Notes: generated by a model not told the origin, from the sequence alone. Positions 18,761 through 32,135 are shown, counted from the stretch's first letter. The stretch: 64,000 bases of DNA from Oleiphilaceae bacterium (GCA_022447365.1 JAKVBL010000006.1:62001-126000); one strand, 5' to 3'. Numbers and translations: made by a program.

Positions 18761-19299
18761 GTAGGGTATTAGTTTCTTCTATCTTGCTGGCAAGCGCTTC
18801 GTTACTCACTGCGTGTGGCGGAAATGAAGGTTATGCAGATTTAGATTCTTTCATGAAGGCAGCTGATGAGAAGCCGGCTGGGCGTATTGATCCGTTACCT
18901 GAAATGATTGTTTATGAGTCATTCAAATATTCAGAAGCGGGCAGCCGTTCTCCTTTTACTGCTCCGGTTGAAGAGGTTGATGTTGGTGTCGAGATCGCAG
19001 AAGACCAAAGTAACATCAAGCCAAATTTTGATCGTCCTAAAGAATTGTTGGAGTCATTCCAGCTTACTCAGTTGAGAATGGTTGGTACTTTGCAAAAGCA
19101 GGATTCAGCCACACTTTGGGCTCTAATTTCTGATAATTCTGGCGGAGTTCATCGGGTTCAGGAAGGTCAATATATGGGCAAAAATCATGGCCGTGTGGTA
19201 GCAATTCAAGAGGCTGGAATTAGTCTGATTGAGATTGTGCCGAACGGGAATGGTGGTTGGATTGAGCGTCCACGCTCTGTAACGCTGGAAGATATATAG
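18757..19299 (+). CDS. pilP: Type IV pilus assembly lipoprotein PilP
   Basis: Lipoprotein of the pilus alignment complex that connects PilN/PilO to the N-domains of PilQ. It has 180 residues. The signal peptide ends in a lipobox LLTAC with Cys at about residue 20. An unstructured linker follows, then the small beta-domain (LESFQLTQLRMVGTL ... GRVVAIQEAGISLIEI). Its ATGA overlap with pilO supports a single operon. pilQ follows after 20 bases. Confidence 0.96.
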   Translation: MSRVLVSSILLASASLLTACGGNEGYADLDSFMKAADEKPAGRIDPLPEMIVYESFKYSEAGSRSPFTAPVEEVDVGVEIAEDQSNIKPNFDRPKELLESFQLTQLRMVGTLQKQDSATLWALISDNSGGVHRVQEGQYMGKNHGRVVAIQEAGISLIEIVPNGNGGWIERPRSVTLEDI

Positions 19300-19319
19300 T
19301 GATTGGGAGCGTGTGAATA

Positions 19320-21425
19320 GTGAAACAAATAAATGAAAAAGTTAAAACATCTAGAGTTTTTGGGGCAATAAAAATGTTTGGTCAGCCGAAATTAGCGTTA
19401 TCTTTGTTCACGGCAATGTTCATGTCCGTGGCCAACGCGGCAGTATTACAGGATGTGAAATTTGCATCGATGCCGGGTGATACAGTTGAGATTGTTCTGA
19501 GCTTTGATGAACCACCTGCAGAACCAAAGATCTTTACGATCGGTCAAACTGCAGACATCTCAATTACAGTTGATGGCGCAACAAATGGTTTAGATAAGCG
19601 TTATCACGAGCTCGGTCTCGGCAACGCTCACCGTATGACGGTGATCGAAGCAAAAAATAATGCGGGCCAAGCTGTTACACGTTTTGTTGTTGATTTGAAT
19701 GCCATGGCGCCTTACACAAGTTCTGTTGAAGGTAATGATCTGATTTTGAAGATTGGCTCAGCCGCAGCTGAAAATTCATCAGCTGAAAGCGATGCGTCAG
19801 TTAGTCAGTCTGCTTCAGGGAATGGTATTACAGCGATTGATTTTCGTCGCGGTGAGAAAGGCGATGGTCAAGTCATTATTGGTCTAGCGAATCCATCTGC
19901 TGATATCGACATGAGTGAAGTAGGTGGCAACATTCAGCTGTTGATCTCTGATGCAGAGCTTCCGGAAAACCTTCGTCAGCGTTTAGATGTTGTTGACTTC
20001 GCAACACCTGTTTCACGTATTGAGTCTTACATTGAAGATGGTAAGGCCAAAATCGTGATCAAGCCTACCGGCAATTATGATTACTTGGCGTATCAAGCTG
20101 ACGATCAGTTTGTTGTAAGCGTTGAGAAAATTACTGAAGACGAAGCAGAAGAACGTCGCAAAGAAAAATTTCCTTTCACAGGCGAAAAGCTCTCTCTTAA
20201 CTTCCAGAACATTGAAGTTCGTGCAGTATTGCAGTTGATTGCTGACTTTACTGGGTTGAACTTGGTAGCGAGTGACACTGTTGGCGGTAGCATTACTTTG
20301 CGTCTGCAAAACGTGCCTTGGGATCAAGCGCTTGAGTTAGTGCTAAAAACTAAGGGTTTAGATAAACGCATGACAGGTAACGTTATGCTTGTTGCGCCAG
20401 CTGAAGAGATTGCAGCGCGTGAAAAGCTTGAAATTGAGACGAATAAGCAAGTTGCAGAGTTAGCTCCGGTTCGTTTGGAAATTATTCAAGTCAATTATGC
20501 AAAAGCATCAGATATCGTTTCATTGTTACAGCAAGATGAAGAGTTGATTTCTGGTCGAGGATATATTTCATCAGATGAGCGTACTAACACGATTAGCGTG
20601 CGGGAAACTGCAGATAAATTGGATCAGATTCGTACTTTGGTTGATACCTGGGATATTCCAGTGCGCCAAGTGTTGATCGAAGCACGTATCGTTCGTGCGC
20701 GTTCAAATATTACTGAAGAAATGGGTATTACTTGGGGTGGCGGTGGCCGCAACCAAGATGGCGATACATTCTGGCGTTTTGGTGGTTCTCAAAATACTCT
20801 TGGCGAGTTAACAACTACCAATACTGTTACATTCCCAGACGCATTGGCGGTTGATTTAGGTGTAACACGTACTAATGCTTCATCTATCGCCATTGGTATT
20901 GGTAATGGTGATTACTTGCTTGATTTAGAGTTGTCGGCATTCGAGGCTGATGGCAAAGGCGAAATCGTTGCTCAACCAAAAATTGTAACGGCGGATCGTC
21001 AAACAGCAACGATTAAATCTGGTGAAGAGATTCCTTATCAAGAAGCATCTTCTTCAGGCGCAACCTCTGTGTCATTTAAAGAAGCTGTGTTGTCTCTTGA
21101 AGTAACACCGCAAATTACTCCTGACGATAAAATCATCATGGATCTGAAAGTAAATCAGGATGATCGTGGTGAAGTGACAGCAGGTATCCCAAGTATTGCG
21201 ACCAACGAAGTCATTACTCAAGTACTTGTTGGCAACGGCGAAACTATTGTTCTAGGCGGTATCTTTCAGTCGGAGCAGTCTACGACAGTAACTAAGACAC
21301 CTTTCCTTGGAGATATTCCTTATCTTGGTAACTTATTCAAAAAGACGCAAAACATTAATGAGCGTACCGAGTTGCTAGTGTTTATCACTCCTAAATTGAT
21401 CAAAGATGGTTTGATTGATCAATAA
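19320..21425 (+). CDS. pilQ: Type IV pilus secretin PilQ
   Basis: Outer-membrane secretin that forms the exit pore for the pilus. It has 701 residues. The signal peptide ends near SVANAA (about residue 40 from the GTG start). Two AMIN-type peptidoglycan-binding regions follow (about 42-140 and 165-270), then the secretin/TonB short N-terminal domain (LNFQNIEVRAVLQLIADFTGLN), an NHN/N1 domain, and the secretin core with VPFLGDIPYLGNLFK-like GDIPYLGNLFKK and ELLVFITPKLI at the end. The GTG start is the best available, though the ribosome-binding site GGGAG is far upstream, so a downstream ATG (KMFGQPKL) is possible. It is the last gene of the operon, closed by a terminator. Confidence 0.96.
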   Translation: MKQINEKVKTSRVFGAIKMFGQPKLALSLFTAMFMSVANAAVLQDVKFASMPGDTVEIVLSFDEPPAEPKIFTIGQTADISITVDGATNGLDKRYHELGLGNAHRMTVIEAKNNAGQAVTRFVVDLNAMAPYTSSVEGNDLILKIGSAAAENSSAESDASVSQSASGNGITAIDFRRGEKGDGQVIIGLANPSADIDMSEVGGNIQLLISDAELPENLRQRLDVVDFATPVSRIESYIEDGKAKIVIKPTGNYDYLAYQADDQFVVSVEKITEDEAEERRKEKFPFTGEKLSLNFQNIEVRAVLQLIADFTGLNLVASDTVGGSITLRLQNVPWDQALELVLKTKGLDKRMTGNVMLVAPAEEIAAREKLEIETNKQVAELAPVRLEIIQVNYAKASDIVSLLQQDEELISGRGYISSDERTNTISVRETADKLDQIRTLVDTWDIPVRQVLIEARIVRARSNITEEMGITWGGGGRNQDGDTFWRFGGSQNTLGELTTTNTVTFPDALAVDLGVTRTNASSIAIGIGNGDYLLDLELSAFEADGKGEIVAQPKIVTADRQTATIKSGEEIPYQEASSSGATSVSFKEAVLSLEVTPQITPDDKIIMDLKVNQDDRGEVTAGIPSIATNEVITQVLVGNGETIVLGGIFQSEQSTTVTKTPFLGDIPYLGNLFKKTQNINERTELLVFITPKLIKDGLIDQ

Positions 21426-21438
21426 TCGCGGCACACTG

Positions 21439-21471
21439 AAAAAGCCGAGCTTATTAGCTCGGCTTTTTTTT
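21439..21471 (+). terminator. Intrinsic terminator of the pilMNOPQ operon
   Basis: AAGCCGAGC at 21442-21450 pairs with GCTCGGCTT at 21457-21465 across TTATTA, with eight Ts reaching 21471. Confidence 0.93.
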
Positions 21472-21536
21472 GTCTGAATGTATCGTTCCTTGTTATCAAA
21501 CGGTGTTAAACTCAAACTTTTTAAGCAGTTTTTTCA

Positions 21537-22091
21537 ATGGCATACAGAACAAAGAAGCCTTTAGTTGTATTGGTTGGGCCAATGGGGGCGGGAAAGACAA
21601 CAATAGGTAAATTGTTAGCGACAGAGCTTTCCTACGAGTTTATTGATTCCGATAAAGAGATTGAGCAGCGATCTGGTGCAGATATTCCTTGGATCTTTGA
21701 CGTCGAAGGAGAGGAAGGTTTCCGCAATCGGGAAGTGGCTGTTATTAAAGATTTAGCTCTAGAAAGTCAGGTGGTATTAGCAACAGGTGGTGGCGCGGTA
21801 ATGCGTCAGGAGAATCGCGATCATTTGACCCGCAATGGTTTCATTGTGTACCTCAATACCTCTGTTGAGCAGCAGTTTTCGAGAACCCATAAGGATAAAA
21901 ACCGACCTTTGTTGCAAGGAGGAGAGGACCCTAAGCAAGTCTTAACGGACTTGATGGCTCTTCGTGATCCAATTTATCGTGAAGTAGCGGATTTTGTCGT
22001 GGAAACAAACAAAAAGTCGCTGCGTTTAATTGTTAAAAGCATTGTGCGTGCATTAGAGCAAAGTGACGGCATCGCAGCAGAGGAAGAATAA
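21537..22091 (+). CDS. aroK: Shikimate kinase
   Basis: Phosphorylates shikimate to shikimate 3-phosphate in aromatic amino acid synthesis. It has 184 residues. Walker A is GPMGAGKTT at 14-22, the shikimate-binding DSD follows near residue 38, and ATGGGAV is the substrate/lid region, with the LID arginines in KDKNRPLL. aroB starts directly after the stop codon, so the pair is translationally coupled. Because the pilQ terminator precedes it, it needs its own promoter; TTGTCT with TATCAA 18 bases on (about 21471-21500) is a weak candidate. Confidence 0.96.
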   Translation: MAYRTKKPLVVLVGPMGAGKTTIGKLLATELSYEFIDSDKEIEQRSGADIPWIFDVEGEEGFRNREVAVIKDLALESQVVLATGGGAVMRQENRDHLTRNGFIVYLNTSVEQQFSRTHKDKNRPLLQGGEDPKQVLTDLMALRDPIYREVADFVVETNKKSLRLIVKSIVRALEQSDGIAAEEE

Positions 22092-23174
22092 GTGTCAGAT
22101 ACGGTAGATATTTTAAACGTTGATCTTGGTGAAAGAAGTTACCCTATCTATGTTGGCGCGAACTTATTGAGTGACGCTTCGTATTTTACAAAGCACATAC
22201 GTAGCAAGAAGGTCATGATTGTTAGTAATACGACAGTGGCTCCATTATATGAAGATAAGCTTCGTGCAGCTCTGACCGATTTTGATGTGGATAGCGTGAT
22301 CTTGCCCGATGGCGAGCAGTATAAAAATTGGGATACCTTAAATCTAATCTTTGATGCATTACTTGAGAAGAAGCATTCCCGTAACACAACGTTAATTGCT
22401 TTGGGTGGCGGTGTTATCGGAGATATGACAGGTTTTGCAGCCGCGAGTTATCAGCGTGGAGTTGATTTTATTCAAGTTCCGACAACCTTATTGTCTCAGG
22501 TCGATTCATCGGTCGGGGGAAAGACAGCTATTAATCACCCGCTCGGTAAAAACATGATAGGTGCGTTTTATCAGCCAAAAGCCGTTGTAATCGATACTGC
22601 TAGTCTGTCCACCTTACCTGAGCGAGAAGTTTCTGCAGGCTTGGCAGAAGTAGTTAAATACGGATTGATTCGTGATTTGCCATTCTTTGAGTGGTTAGAA
22701 AAGCATGTGTCCGATATTCGAGCGCTTGATGAAGCAAGTCTGCGTTACGCTATTTTGACCTCCTGTGCATGCAAGGCGAGTGTTGTTGAGGAAGATGAAA
22801 CAGAAGGCGGTGTTCGTGCAATTTTGAATCTTGGGCATACCTTCGGCCATGCTATTGAGACGTTTTCAGGTTATGGAAATTGGTTGCACGGTGAGGCTGT
22901 TGGTGCGGGTATTGCAATGGCCGCGCATATGTCTAAGTTGCTGGGGTGCCTATCAGAAAGTGATGAAGAGCGGATTCTGAAAGTCTTGAATGATTGTGCT
23001 TTACCGATTCGAGGCCCAGAAGTCATGTCAGCTCAGGATTATCTCGAACTGATGTCTGTTGATAAGAAAGTGTTAGATGGTACTTTGCGTCTAGTGCTCA
23101 TGGACCGCTTAGGGTTTGCGCGAGTGACTGATGATTTTGAGCATAGTACGTTGTTGAAAGTTCTTCCAAATTAG
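22092..23174 (+). CDS. aroB: 3-dehydroquinate synthase
   Basis: NAD- and metal-dependent enzyme converting DAHP to 3-dehydroquinate, the second shikimate-pathway step. It has 360 residues. Recognisable segments are [31 protein letters not shown] and [21 protein letters not shown], followed by the zinc-ligand region [11 protein letters not shown] and HGEAVGAG. The GTG start begins at the base after the aroK stop. The DamX-like gene follows after 22 bases, the same aroK-aroB-damX order as in enterics and pseudomonads. Confidence 0.97.
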   Translation: MSDTVDILNVDLGERSYPIYVGANLLSDASYFTKHIRSKKVMIVSNTTVAPLYEDKLRAALTDFDVDSVILPDGEQYKNWDTLNLIFDALLEKKHSRNTTLIALGGGVIGDMTGFAAASYQRGVDFIQVPTTLLSQVDSSVGGKTAINHPLGKNMIGAFYQPKAVVIDTASLSTLPEREVSAGLAEVVKYGLIRDLPFFEWLEKHVSDIRALDEASLRYAILTSCACKASVVEEDETEGGVRAILNLGHTFGHAIETFSGYGNWLHGEAVGAGIAMAAHMSKLLGCLSESDEERILKVLNDCALPIRGPEVMSAQDYLELMSVDKKVLDGTLRLVLMDRLGFARVTDDFEHSTLLKVLPN

Positions 23175-23196
23175 TCTTGTAGAAAAGGGATAATCA

Positions 23197-24777
23197 ATGA
23201 GTCAGGCGCATTTTTTATCGATTGCCAAACGTCTCTGTGCAGATGATGCCGCCCTGTCGGCGCAATTGTCGGAAGGGCAAGGTTTTTTCTTTAAAGGTGC
23301 TCAACGCCAACATCAACTAGAAAGTGTTCGTCATTTAGCTTGCTTTGGTGATTTACTGCTTTGTCTTCATGCTCCTAAAGGTTCGGGTAAGACGCATTTG
23401 ATTGACCAAATGCATGCTGAACTAAAATCTGAACTGAATTTGATTTCTATTTCCGCTGAGGCTGATATGACTCCGGCGGATATTGTTCAAGCTATTGCTG
23501 ATCAAAGTGCCATTTTTGCCTCACCTTCTGAAAATGTTGAATCGTTGTTGGTTCGCTGTCGCGAGAGTTACAAGCAGCTTTATCGAGAGAAAGGTAAGCG
23601 TACATTGATTACGATTGATGATGCTGAACATCTTTCCCAAGCCTTATTGAAAAGTTGTATTGACACATTGGAGTTGCCTCAATCAGATACCTCTGTTGTG
23701 CTGTTGTTGGCGTCTACTTCAGAACTTGCTTGGTTGTCCGCTACTTATGGTGATGAGTCGGTTCATGCATTTGGCTTGCCCCTTTTATCTGTTGAAGAGG
23801 TAAAAGCATTCATCGAGCAAGGTTTGTCTAGCGTAGGTTTTAGCTCGACTCTTTCTATTCCTGAAGCATCGGTAGAGCGTTTGCATATAAAAACCCAAGG
23901 TCTAGTTTCTGAGGTTCAAAGGCATATGGGGGCAGTGTTATTTAACTCGACTGATGACGCAGTCGTGGTTGAGTCACAACGTTCCCAGCCGAGACTACCT
24001 GCGTTTGCACTAGTTACTATTGTGTTGATCTTGATGGCTTCATTTTTATTTGTCGCGCAGCAGCACAATTTATTCTCGGGTATGGCGCAGCAAGAGTTTG
24101 CTAGTGAAAGCGTTGTGATAGATGAAGAAGCTCAGAGTGAGCGTTTAGCGCGATTGGATGAAGCGTTGCGCCAAAGTGAGAAGTTTGATGTGGTGCAAGA
24201 AGCGGTAGTTGTTGAGAATGAATCTTCGCTAGCTGTTAATGAGACCTTGGCGGCTGAAAATGTAGCGAGTGATGATTTGCTAGAGACAAAAGAGTCTGCC
24301 AAAGAGGACTCTGATTTAGTCGGGTCGAAAGGTGCGCAGTCTGACGATCCAGTCCTAGCGAATGAAAAGAATAACGATGCGGCTGATACTGATTCAGGCG
24401 TCACTGCATTAGAGTCGAGCGTGAAGCCTGAGTCTGAGGTTGTTCGGACAAGCACGGAAAATCTTGGTACTGATATGCCTGAAGATAAAGTCATAAAGGT
24501 ATCGGTGAAAAAAAGCCAGGAAGATTCTTCAGTATTTGGTGGCGCTAATTACACGCTTCAGGTATTGGGTTCTTATAATGAGTCAACAGCACAGCGTTTT
24601 GTAGAGTCGAACCAACTTCCAGATTTATATTATGTGCGGTCGACATACAAAGGTAAGGCGTGGTTTGTGGTGCTTTATGGTCGTTTTGAATCTGCTTTCG
24701 ATGCGCGATCGGCAGATTTGCCAGATGTTGTAGCGTCACAAAAACCTTGGGTTCGCAGTGTAGACGGGCTGCGCTAA
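23197..24777 (+). CDS. DamX-like AAA ATPase/SPOR membrane protein
   Basis: A 526-residue inner-membrane protein. The N-terminal cytoplasmic half is an ExeA/GspA-type ATPase module with Walker A APKGSGKT (59-66) and a Walker B-like TLITIDDAEH (about 136-145). One membrane segment lies at about 268-287. A long acidic, Ser/Glu/Val-rich periplasmic linker spans about 295-445, and a C-terminal SPOR domain follows (YTLQVLGSYNESTAQRF ... WFVVLYGRF). SPOR domains bind septal glycan, and E. coli DamX is a non-essential division protein in the same position. E. coli DamX lacks an intact ATPase module, whereas the pseudomonad form keeps it, as here. The symbol damX is reasonable by position but function is inferred. 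Confidence 0.87.
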   Translation: MSQAHFLSIAKRLCADDAALSAQLSEGQGFFFKGAQRQHQLESVRHLACFGDLLLCLHAPKGSGKTHLIDQMHAELKSELNLISISAEADMTPADIVQAIADQSAIFASPSENVESLLVRCRESYKQLYREKGKRTLITIDDAEHLSQALLKSCIDTLELPQSDTSVVLLLASTSELAWLSATYGDESVHAFGLPLLSVEEVKAFIEQGLSSVGFSSTLSIPEASVERLHIKTQGLVSEVQRHMGAVLFNSTDDAVVVESQRSQPRLPAFALVTIVLILMASFLFVAQQHNLFSGMAQQEFASESVVIDEEAQSERLARLDEALRQSEKFDVVQEAVVVENESSLAVNETLAAENVASDDLLETKESAKEDSDLVGSKGAQSDDPVLANEKNNDAADTDSGVTALESSVKPESEVVRTSTENLGTDMPEDKVIKVSVKKSQEDSSVFGGANYTLQVLGSYNESTAQRFVESNQLPDLYYVRSTYKGKAWFVVLYGRFESAFDARSADLPDVVASQKPWVRSVDGLR

Positions 24778-24863
24778 TCTTCTTGAGTTCTATAAGCTCC
24801 TGTTTGCTTGTATAAATAGTGAGCAGTTAGCTTCCCTTCTTCGAAAATCTCTTGTTATAAAAT

Positions 24864-24892
24864 TTGTTAAGACGCATTGCTGTGTGTAAAAT
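24864..24892 (+). promoter_or_regulatory. Probable sigma-70 promoter of gltBD
   Basis: TTGTTA at 24864-24869 and TAAAAT at 24887-24892 are separated by exactly 17 bases. The gltB ATG is 89 bases past the -10. It matches four and five of the six consensus positions. It lies in the 203-base gap after the DamX-like gene, in which I see no clear terminator. Confidence 0.6.
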
Positions 24893-24980
24893 GTTCGACC
24901 CCAATTTTCTTAGTCGTACATTTTAGGCAGAGTTATTGGTCTAAGTGTATGAAATTACTAGATGTTTTAGAGAGAATGCT

Positions 24981-27900
24981 ATGGCAGCAGGTTTGTTCCG
25001 CCCAGAAGAGTTTCGTGATAACTGTGGTTTTGGGCTCATTGCGCACACAGAAGGTGCGCCTAGCCATGCTTTGTTGGAAACAGCAATTGAGTCGCTCACA
25101 TGTATGACCCACCGCGGTGGTATCGCGGCAGATGGCAAAACAGGTGACGGTTGTGGTTTGTTATTACAAAAGCCAGATTCATTTTTACGCAAAGTCGCAC
25201 AAGAAGAATTGTCACTGACTTTAGGTGATCAATACGGCGTAGGCATGATTTTCTTGCCGCTAGATGATGAGCCTGCAGCGCAGGCGCGAGCGACATTTGA
25301 AGCTGCCTGTGCAGACGAAGGTTTAAACGTTAAAGCATGGCGTGTTGTGCCAACTGATAATGCTTGTTTAGGTCGAATGGCTCTAGATTGCTTGCCACAG
25401 ATAGAGCAAGTTTTTGTTGAAGCGAACGATGATATTGACGAGCAAGCGTTTGGCTTAAAGTTATTTGTCGCCCGTAAAAAGATTGAGCGTGAGTTAAGTC
25501 AGGAAGAAGACTTTTACGTTTGTAGTTTGTCAGATCAGGTTATTTCGTACAAAGGCTTGATGATGCCTGTCGATTTGCCGAACTTTTACCTTGATCTTGG
25601 TAACGAAGCGTTAGAGACGGCGATTTGTGTTTTCCACCAACGCTTCTCTACCAACACAATGCCAAAGTGGCCATTGGCTCAGCCTTTCAGATTTTTAGCG
25701 CACAACGGTGAGATCAATACAATTGAAGGTAACCGTAATTGGGCTCTAGCACGTACGAGTAAGTTCGAAAGCGACAGACTTCCTGACTTAGCTTCTATTG
25801 CGCCGTTGGTTAACCGCACAGGTTCTGACTCATCAAGCATGGACAACATGCTCGAGCTATTGCTGACGGGTGGCATGGATCTTTTCCGTGCGATTCGAAT
25901 GATGATTCCACCGGCTTGGCAAAATGTCGACACGATGGATGCAGATCTGCGTGCTTTCTATGAGTTTAACTCCATGCACATGGAGCCGTGGGATGGCCCT
26001 GCAGGCCTAGTTACGACAGACGGTCGTTATGCTGTGTGTTTGCTAGATCGTAACGGTCTACGTCCGAGTCGTTGGGTTGTTACTAAAGATGGTTTTATTA
26101 CAGTAGCATCGGAAATCGGTACTTATGCTTATAAGCCTGAAGATGTTGTTGCGAAAGGTCGAATTGGTCCTGGACAAATCTTAGCGATCGATACGAAGAC
26201 CGGCGATGTATTGCATACAGATGACATTGATCAGCGTCTTAAAGAAGCCAAGCCTTACAAGAAGTGGTTGCGTGAAAATGCTCAGCGTCTTGAAACGCGC
26301 TTGAAGAGCTCTTCGCCTGCGTTTGAACCAATGCCTTCGGATGAGTTGAAAACGCAAATGAAGATGTTCCAAGTGAGCTTCGAAGAGCGTGATCAAGTTT
26401 TACGTCCACTAGGTGAGGCGGGACAAGAAGCAGTAGGTTCGATGGGTGATGATACGCCAATGGCTGTTTTGTCACAGCGCGTTCGCTCCGTTGCCGATTA
26501 TTTCCGTCAAAAATTTGCACAGGTTACGAATCCTCCAATTGATCCTTTGCGTGAAGCGATTGTTATGTCGCTTGAAACCTGCATCGGTTCGGAACGAAAT
26601 GTATTTGAAGAGTCTCCTGAGCACGCTAAGCGTATTATTTTAACTACGCCTGTTTTGAGTCCAGCTAAGTTTGCTGCGATTTTAGACAATTCTTTAGGTT
26701 TTGGTTCAGCGACTGTTTCATTGCAATTTGATCCTGAACAAGGCCTGGAAGCAGCGATTCAAGATGTGTGTGAAAAAGCGGCACAAGCTGTTCGTGATGG
26801 CTCAGTGATTGTTGTCTTGTCGGATCGAGACATTGAAAAAGGTAAGTTGCCAATCAATGCATTCATGGCTACAGGTGCAGTGCACCACTACCTGGTTGAG
26901 AATGGCTTGCGTTGTGATGCCAACATCGTTGTTGAAACTGGTTTTGCACGCGATTCACACCACTTCGCGGTATTGTTTGGCTTTGGTGCAACCGCGGTGT
27001 ATCCATACCTTTCTTATCAAGTGTTGAATGACTTGATCGAGAGCGGCGAGATGTTGATGGATCCAATCGAGGCGAAAAACAACTATCGTAAAGGGATTGG
27101 TAAAGGCCTTCTTAAGATTCTTTCTAAAATGGGAATCTCAACGATTGCGTCTTACCGTGGTGCTCAATTGTTTGAAGCAGTTGGTCTTTCTGACGATGTG
27201 GTTGATCTTTGTTTCAAAGGTGTCGCGAGCCGAATTCAAGGTGCGAGTTTTGCGAATTTACAAGCTGAGCAGTCATTGCTTGCGAATGAGGCTTGGAAAG
27301 CGCGTAAATCAATCGAGCCGGGTGGTCTTCTCAAATATGTACATGGCCAAGAATATCATGCCTTCAATCCTGATGTTGTAAACACGGTTCAGCGTGCGGT
27401 TGAGAGCGGCGATTATGGTGTTTACAAAGAATACGCAGACTTAGTGAATAATCGTCCTGCCGCTACATTGCGTGATATGTTTGGTTTGAAGCAAGGTATT
27501 TCTCCTATCTCCTTGGACGAGGTAGAGCCAGTTGAAAATATCTTCCCGCGTTTTGACTCTGCAGCGATGTCTTTGGGGGCGTTGTCTCCTGAAGCACACG
27601 AGGCATTAGCTGTTGCGATGAACACTCTAGGTGGCCGGTCTAACTCTGGTGAGGGTGGCGAAGATGTCGCGCGTTATGGAACGGTTAAACGTTCTAAGAT
27701 CAAGCAGGTTGCTTCGGGTCGTTTTGGTGTTACACCGCATTATCTAAGCAGTGCTGAAGTTATTCAGATTAAAGTTGCTCAGGGTGCAAAACCTGGTGAA
27801 GGTGGTCAGTTGCCTGGCGGTAAAGTCAACGACTTGATCGCAGAGCTTCGTTATTCTGTACCTGGTGTGACGTTGATTTCTCCTCCGCCTCATCATGATA

Positions 27901-29429
27901 TTTATTCTATCGAGGATCTGGCTCAATTGATCTTCGACTTGAAGCAGGTTAATCCCGATGCGCTTGTCTCTGTGAAACTTGTTTCTGAGCCAGGTGTCGG
28001 GACGATTGCTGCTGGTGTTGCAAAAGCTTACGCTGACTTAATTACTATTTCGGGTTACGACGGTGGTACTGCTGCTAGTCCATTGACCTCTATTCGTTAT
28101 GCAGGCTCTCCTTGGGAGCTAGGCTTGAGCGAAGCACATCAAACGCTTCGCGGTAACGACTTACGTGGTAGCGTTCGTTTACAAACAGATGGTGGTCTTA
28201 AAACGGGACTTGATGTTGTAAAAGCTGCGATGTTGGGTGCTGAGAGCTACGGTTTCGGTACAACGCCGATGGTGGCTCTAGGTTGTAAATACCTCCGTAT
28301 TTGTCACTTGAATAACTGTGCAACAGGTGTTGCTACGCAGAACGAAAAACTGCGAGAAGAGCACTTTAAAGGCACTGTCGAAATGGCGATGAATTTCTTC
28401 CGCTTTGTGGCTGAAGAAACGCGTGAATGGATGGCTAAGTTAGGTGTTCGTAGTCTTGAAGAGCTCGTAGGCCGCACAGATCTTCTCGAAGCATTAGAAG
28501 GCTCGACTGACAAGCAGAAGCAACTCGATCTTAGCGCTATTTTATCGGATGGTGGGGTAGCAGAAGATAAGCCGCACACCTGCGAAGTCGTGCGTAATGA
28601 GCCTTTCGATCAAGGCTTGTTAGCGGAGCGTATGGTTGAGGAATTGCTTCCAAGTATTGAAGGTAAGAAGGGCGGTGAATTTAGTTTCAACGTGACTAAC
28701 TGTGACCGTTCAGTTGGTGCTCGTCTGTCTGGCGAAATCGCTAAACGTCACGGTAACCAAGGTATGAGCGAACAAGCAATTACGCTCAAGCTTAATGGTA
28801 CTGCAGGCCAGAGTTTTGGTGTGTGGAATGCTGGCGGCCTGAACATGGATCTAGAAGGTGATGCAAACGATTATGTCGGTAAAGGCATGACCGGCGGTCG
28901 TCTTGTGATTCGTCCGCCAGTAGGAAGTGTATTTAAGACTCAAGAAACGTCTATTGTCGGTAACACCTGTTTATACGGTGCAACTGGTGGTGAGATGTTT
29001 GCTGCAGGTACTGCTGGTGAGCGATTTGGTGTACGTAACTCCGGTGCTGTAGCAGTAGTCGAAGGTGCTGGTGACCACTGCTGTGAATATATGACTGGCG
29101 GTCAAATTACCGTGTTGGGTAATACTGGCTACAACTTTGGTGCTGGTATGACGGGCGGTTTTGCCTACGTTCTAGATCAGGACAATAGTTTCGTTGATAA
29201 GTACAACCGCGAGTTGGTTGAGATCCAGCGAGTTTCATCTGAAACAATGGAGCCTTATCGCAATCACTTGCGTGGCGTCATTCAGGAACATGTTGCTGCA
29301 ACAAACAGCGCATGGGGTCAGGAAATTTTAGATAACTTCGATGATTTTATTACGCGTTTCTGGTTAGTAAAACCAAAAGCAGCAAGCTTGCAAACGCTTC
29401 TAAATAACGTCAGAACACGCCCTGAGTAA
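24981..29429 (+). CDS. gltB: Glutamate synthase (NADPH) large subunit
   Basis: Transfers the glutamine amide nitrogen to 2-oxoglutarate. At 1482 residues it has the usual size. The start at 24981 (AGAGA six bases upstream) gives a 14-residue propeptide before Cys15 in [10 protein letters not shown], the N-terminal nucleophile of the class II amidotransferase domain. An upstream in-frame start at 24945 would lengthen the propeptide and is less likely. The central domain and FMN-binding synthase domain follow (about 800-1190; [12 protein letters not shown] and the 3Fe-4S cysteines in [17 protein letters not shown]). The C-terminal beta-helix (GXGXG-like repeats, about 1240-1450) completes it. 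gltD follows after 38 bases. Confidence 0.97.
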   Translation: MAAGLFRPEEFRDNCGFGLIAHTEGAPSHALLETAIESLTCMTHRGGIAADGKTGDGCGLLLQKPDSFLRKVAQEELSLTLGDQYGVGMIFLPLDDEPAAQARATFEAACADEGLNVKAWRVVPTDNACLGRMALDCLPQIEQVFVEANDDIDEQAFGLKLFVARKKIERELSQEEDFYVCSLSDQVISYKGLMMPVDLPNFYLDLGNEALETAICVFHQRFSTNTMPKWPLAQPFRFLAHNGEINTIEGNRNWALARTSKFESDRLPDLASIAPLVNRTGSDSSSMDNMLELLLTGGMDLFRAIRMMIPPAWQNVDTMDADLRAFYEFNSMHMEPWDGPAGLVTTDGRYAVCLLDRNGLRPSRWVVTKDGFITVASEIGTYAYKPEDVVAKGRIGPGQILAIDTKTGDVLHTDDIDQRLKEAKPYKKWLRENAQRLETRLKSSSPAFEPMPSDELKTQMKMFQVSFEERDQVLRPLGEAGQEAVGSMGDDTPMAVLSQRVRSVADYFRQKFAQVTNPPIDPLREAIVMSLETCIGSERNVFEESPEHAKRIILTTPVLSPAKFAAILDNSLGFGSATVSLQFDPEQGLEAAIQDVCEKAAQAVRDGSVIVVLSDRDIEKGKLPINAFMATGAVHHYLVENGLRCDANIVVETGFARDSHHFAVLFGFGATAVYPYLSYQVLNDLIESGEMLMDPIEAKNNYRKGIGKGLLKILSKMGISTIASYRGAQLFEAVGLSDDVVDLCFKGVASRIQGASFANLQAEQSLLANEAWKARKSIEPGGLLKYVHGQEYHAFNPDVVNTVQRAVESGDYGVYKEYADLVNNRPAATLRDMFGLKQGISPISLDEVEPVENIFPRFDSAAMSLGALSPEAHEALAVAMNTLGGRSNSGEGGEDVARYGTVKRSKIKQVASGRFGVTPHYLSSAEVIQIKVAQGAKPGEGGQLPGGKVNDLIAELRYSVPGVTLISPPPHHDIYSIEDLAQLIFDLKQVNPDALVSVKLVSEPGVGTIAAGVAKAYADLITISGYDGGTAASPLTSIRYAGSPWELGLSEAHQTLRGNDLRGSVRLQTDGGLKTGLDVVKAAMLGAESYGFGTTPMVALGCKYLRICHLNNCATGVATQNEKLREEHFKGTVEMAMNFFRFVAEETREWMAKLGVRSLEELVGRTDLLEALEGSTDKQKQLDLSAILSDGGVAEDKPHTCEVVRNEPFDQGLLAERMVEELLPSIEGKKGGEFSFNVTNCDRSVGARLSGEIAKRHGNQGMSEQAITLKLNGTAGQSFGVWNAGGLNMDLEGDANDYVGKGMTGGRLVIRPPVGSVFKTQETSIVGNTCLYGATGGEMFAAGTAGERFGVRNSGAVAVVEGAGDHCCEYMTGGQITVLGNTGYNFGAGMTGGFAYVLDQDNSFVDKYNRELVEIQRVSSETMEPYRNHLRGVIQEHVAATNSAWGQEILDNFDDFITRFWLVKPKAASLQTLLNNVRTRPE

Positions 29430-29464
29430 GGGCGTATCGTCGAAGATTATGCTTAAAGAGGTAA

Positions 29465-30886
<1,422 letters not shown>

Positions 30887-30903
30887 TATCCGTTGCTGGT
30901 TGA

Positions 30904-30933
30904 AAAGGCACGGCATTTTGCTGTGCCTTTTTT
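30904..30933 (+). terminator. Intrinsic terminator of gltBD
   Basis: AAAGGCACGGC at 30904-30914 pairs with GCTGTGCCTTT at 30920-30930 (one G-T pair) around ATTTT, followed by a T run to 30933. Confidence 0.92.
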
Positions 30934-30965
30934 GTTTAGAATCAATTTAGAGAACTATCAAAAAG

Positions 30966-32030
30966 ATGACGCAACTTAAGAACGATCGATTTTTAAAAGC
31001 CCTTTTAAGAGAGCCTGTTGATGCAACGCCAGTGTGGATGATGCGTCAAGCTGGTCGTTATTTGCCTGAATATCGTGAGACGCGCGCACAAGCGGGTGAT
31101 TTTTTGAGTTTGTGCAAGAACAAAGAGCTTGCGTGCGAGGTGACTATTCAGCCTCTAGAGCGCTATGACTTAGATGCGGCAATCTTGTTTTCAGATATTT
31201 TGACGATTCCTGATGCGATGGGCTTGGGACTATATTTTGAAACTGGCGAAGGGCCGCGTTTTAAGAAAGTCATTCGTACAGAGCAAGACGTGGCATCGCT
31301 TAAGGTTGTTAATACCGCTTCAGACTTGTCTTATGTCACCGATGCAGTGACTGAGATTCACGGTGCGTTATCTGGACGTGTTCCTTTGATCGGCTTTTCC
31401 GGATCGCCTTGGACCTTGGCGACCTATATGGTTGAGGGTGGTTCTTCGAAAGATTTCCGACATATTAAAGCGATGATGTATCGCGAACCTGAAACTCTTC
31501 ATGCTCTATTAAATGTGCTTGCAGACTCTGTTATTGATTATTTGAATGCGCAAATCGATGCAGGTGCTCAAGCTGTTCAGATTTTCGATACATGGGGCGG
31601 GAATTTAAGTGATCAAGCCTACCTCGATTTCTCTCTTGCTTACATGCAAAAGATTGTGGCGGGTTTGAAGACGGAAGCGCGAGGTTTGCGCGTACCATCG
31701 ATCGTATTTACGAAGGGTGGTGGTCTATGGTTGGATCAAATCGCCGACTGCGGTGCGAATGCGCTAGGGCTTGATTGGACGATGAATATTGGTCGAGCCC
31801 GCTCTATGGTGGGTGATCGCGTCGCGTTACAAGGTAATATGGATCCAAGTGTTTTATATGCTAAGCCAGACCAAATTAAGGCTGAAGTTGCCCGAATATT
31901 AAGGGACTTTGGTGCGGGCAATGGACATGTGTTTAACCTCGGACACGGTATTCATCAGTTTGTAGACCCTGCGGCGCCGAAAGTCTTTGTTGATGCGGTG
32001 CATGAATTGAGTGCGCAGTACCACGTTTAA
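30966..32030 (+). CDS. hemE: Uroporphyrinogen decarboxylase
   Basis: Converts uroporphyrinogen III to coproporphyrinogen III in haem synthesis; cytoplasmic homodimer. It has 354 residues. The N-terminal signature [17 protein letters not shown] supplies the substrate-binding arginines. The catalytic Asp region is [14 protein letters not shown], and [16 protein letters not shown] and [10 protein letters not shown] are conserved. Its neighbours, gltD upstream and hemE after, match the pseudomonad order. It is separated from gltD by a terminator, so it has its own promoter, which I could not identify with confidence. Confidence 0.97.
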   Translation: MTQLKNDRFLKALLREPVDATPVWMMRQAGRYLPEYRETRAQAGDFLSLCKNKELACEVTIQPLERYDLDAAILFSDILTIPDAMGLGLYFETGEGPRFKKVIRTEQDVASLKVVNTASDLSYVTDAVTEIHGALSGRVPLIGFSGSPWTLATYMVEGGSSKDFRHIKAMMYREPETLHALLNVLADSVIDYLNAQIDAGAQAVQIFDTWGGNLSDQAYLDFSLAYMQKIVAGLKTEARGLRVPSIVFTKGGGLWLDQIADCGANALGLDWTMNIGRARSMVGDRVALQGNMDPSVLYAKPDQIKAEVARILRDFGAGNGHVFNLGHGIHQFVDPAAPKVFVDAVHELSAQYHV

Positions 32031-32135
32031 GCCTCGTGAGCGTATGCTGCGTCACAAATGTGGTGGCGTAGCGTTTATCCTACCGTACGCATATCTTACA
32101 ATTTTCCCTCCGATTAAGAATAACTAGGAAAGTTC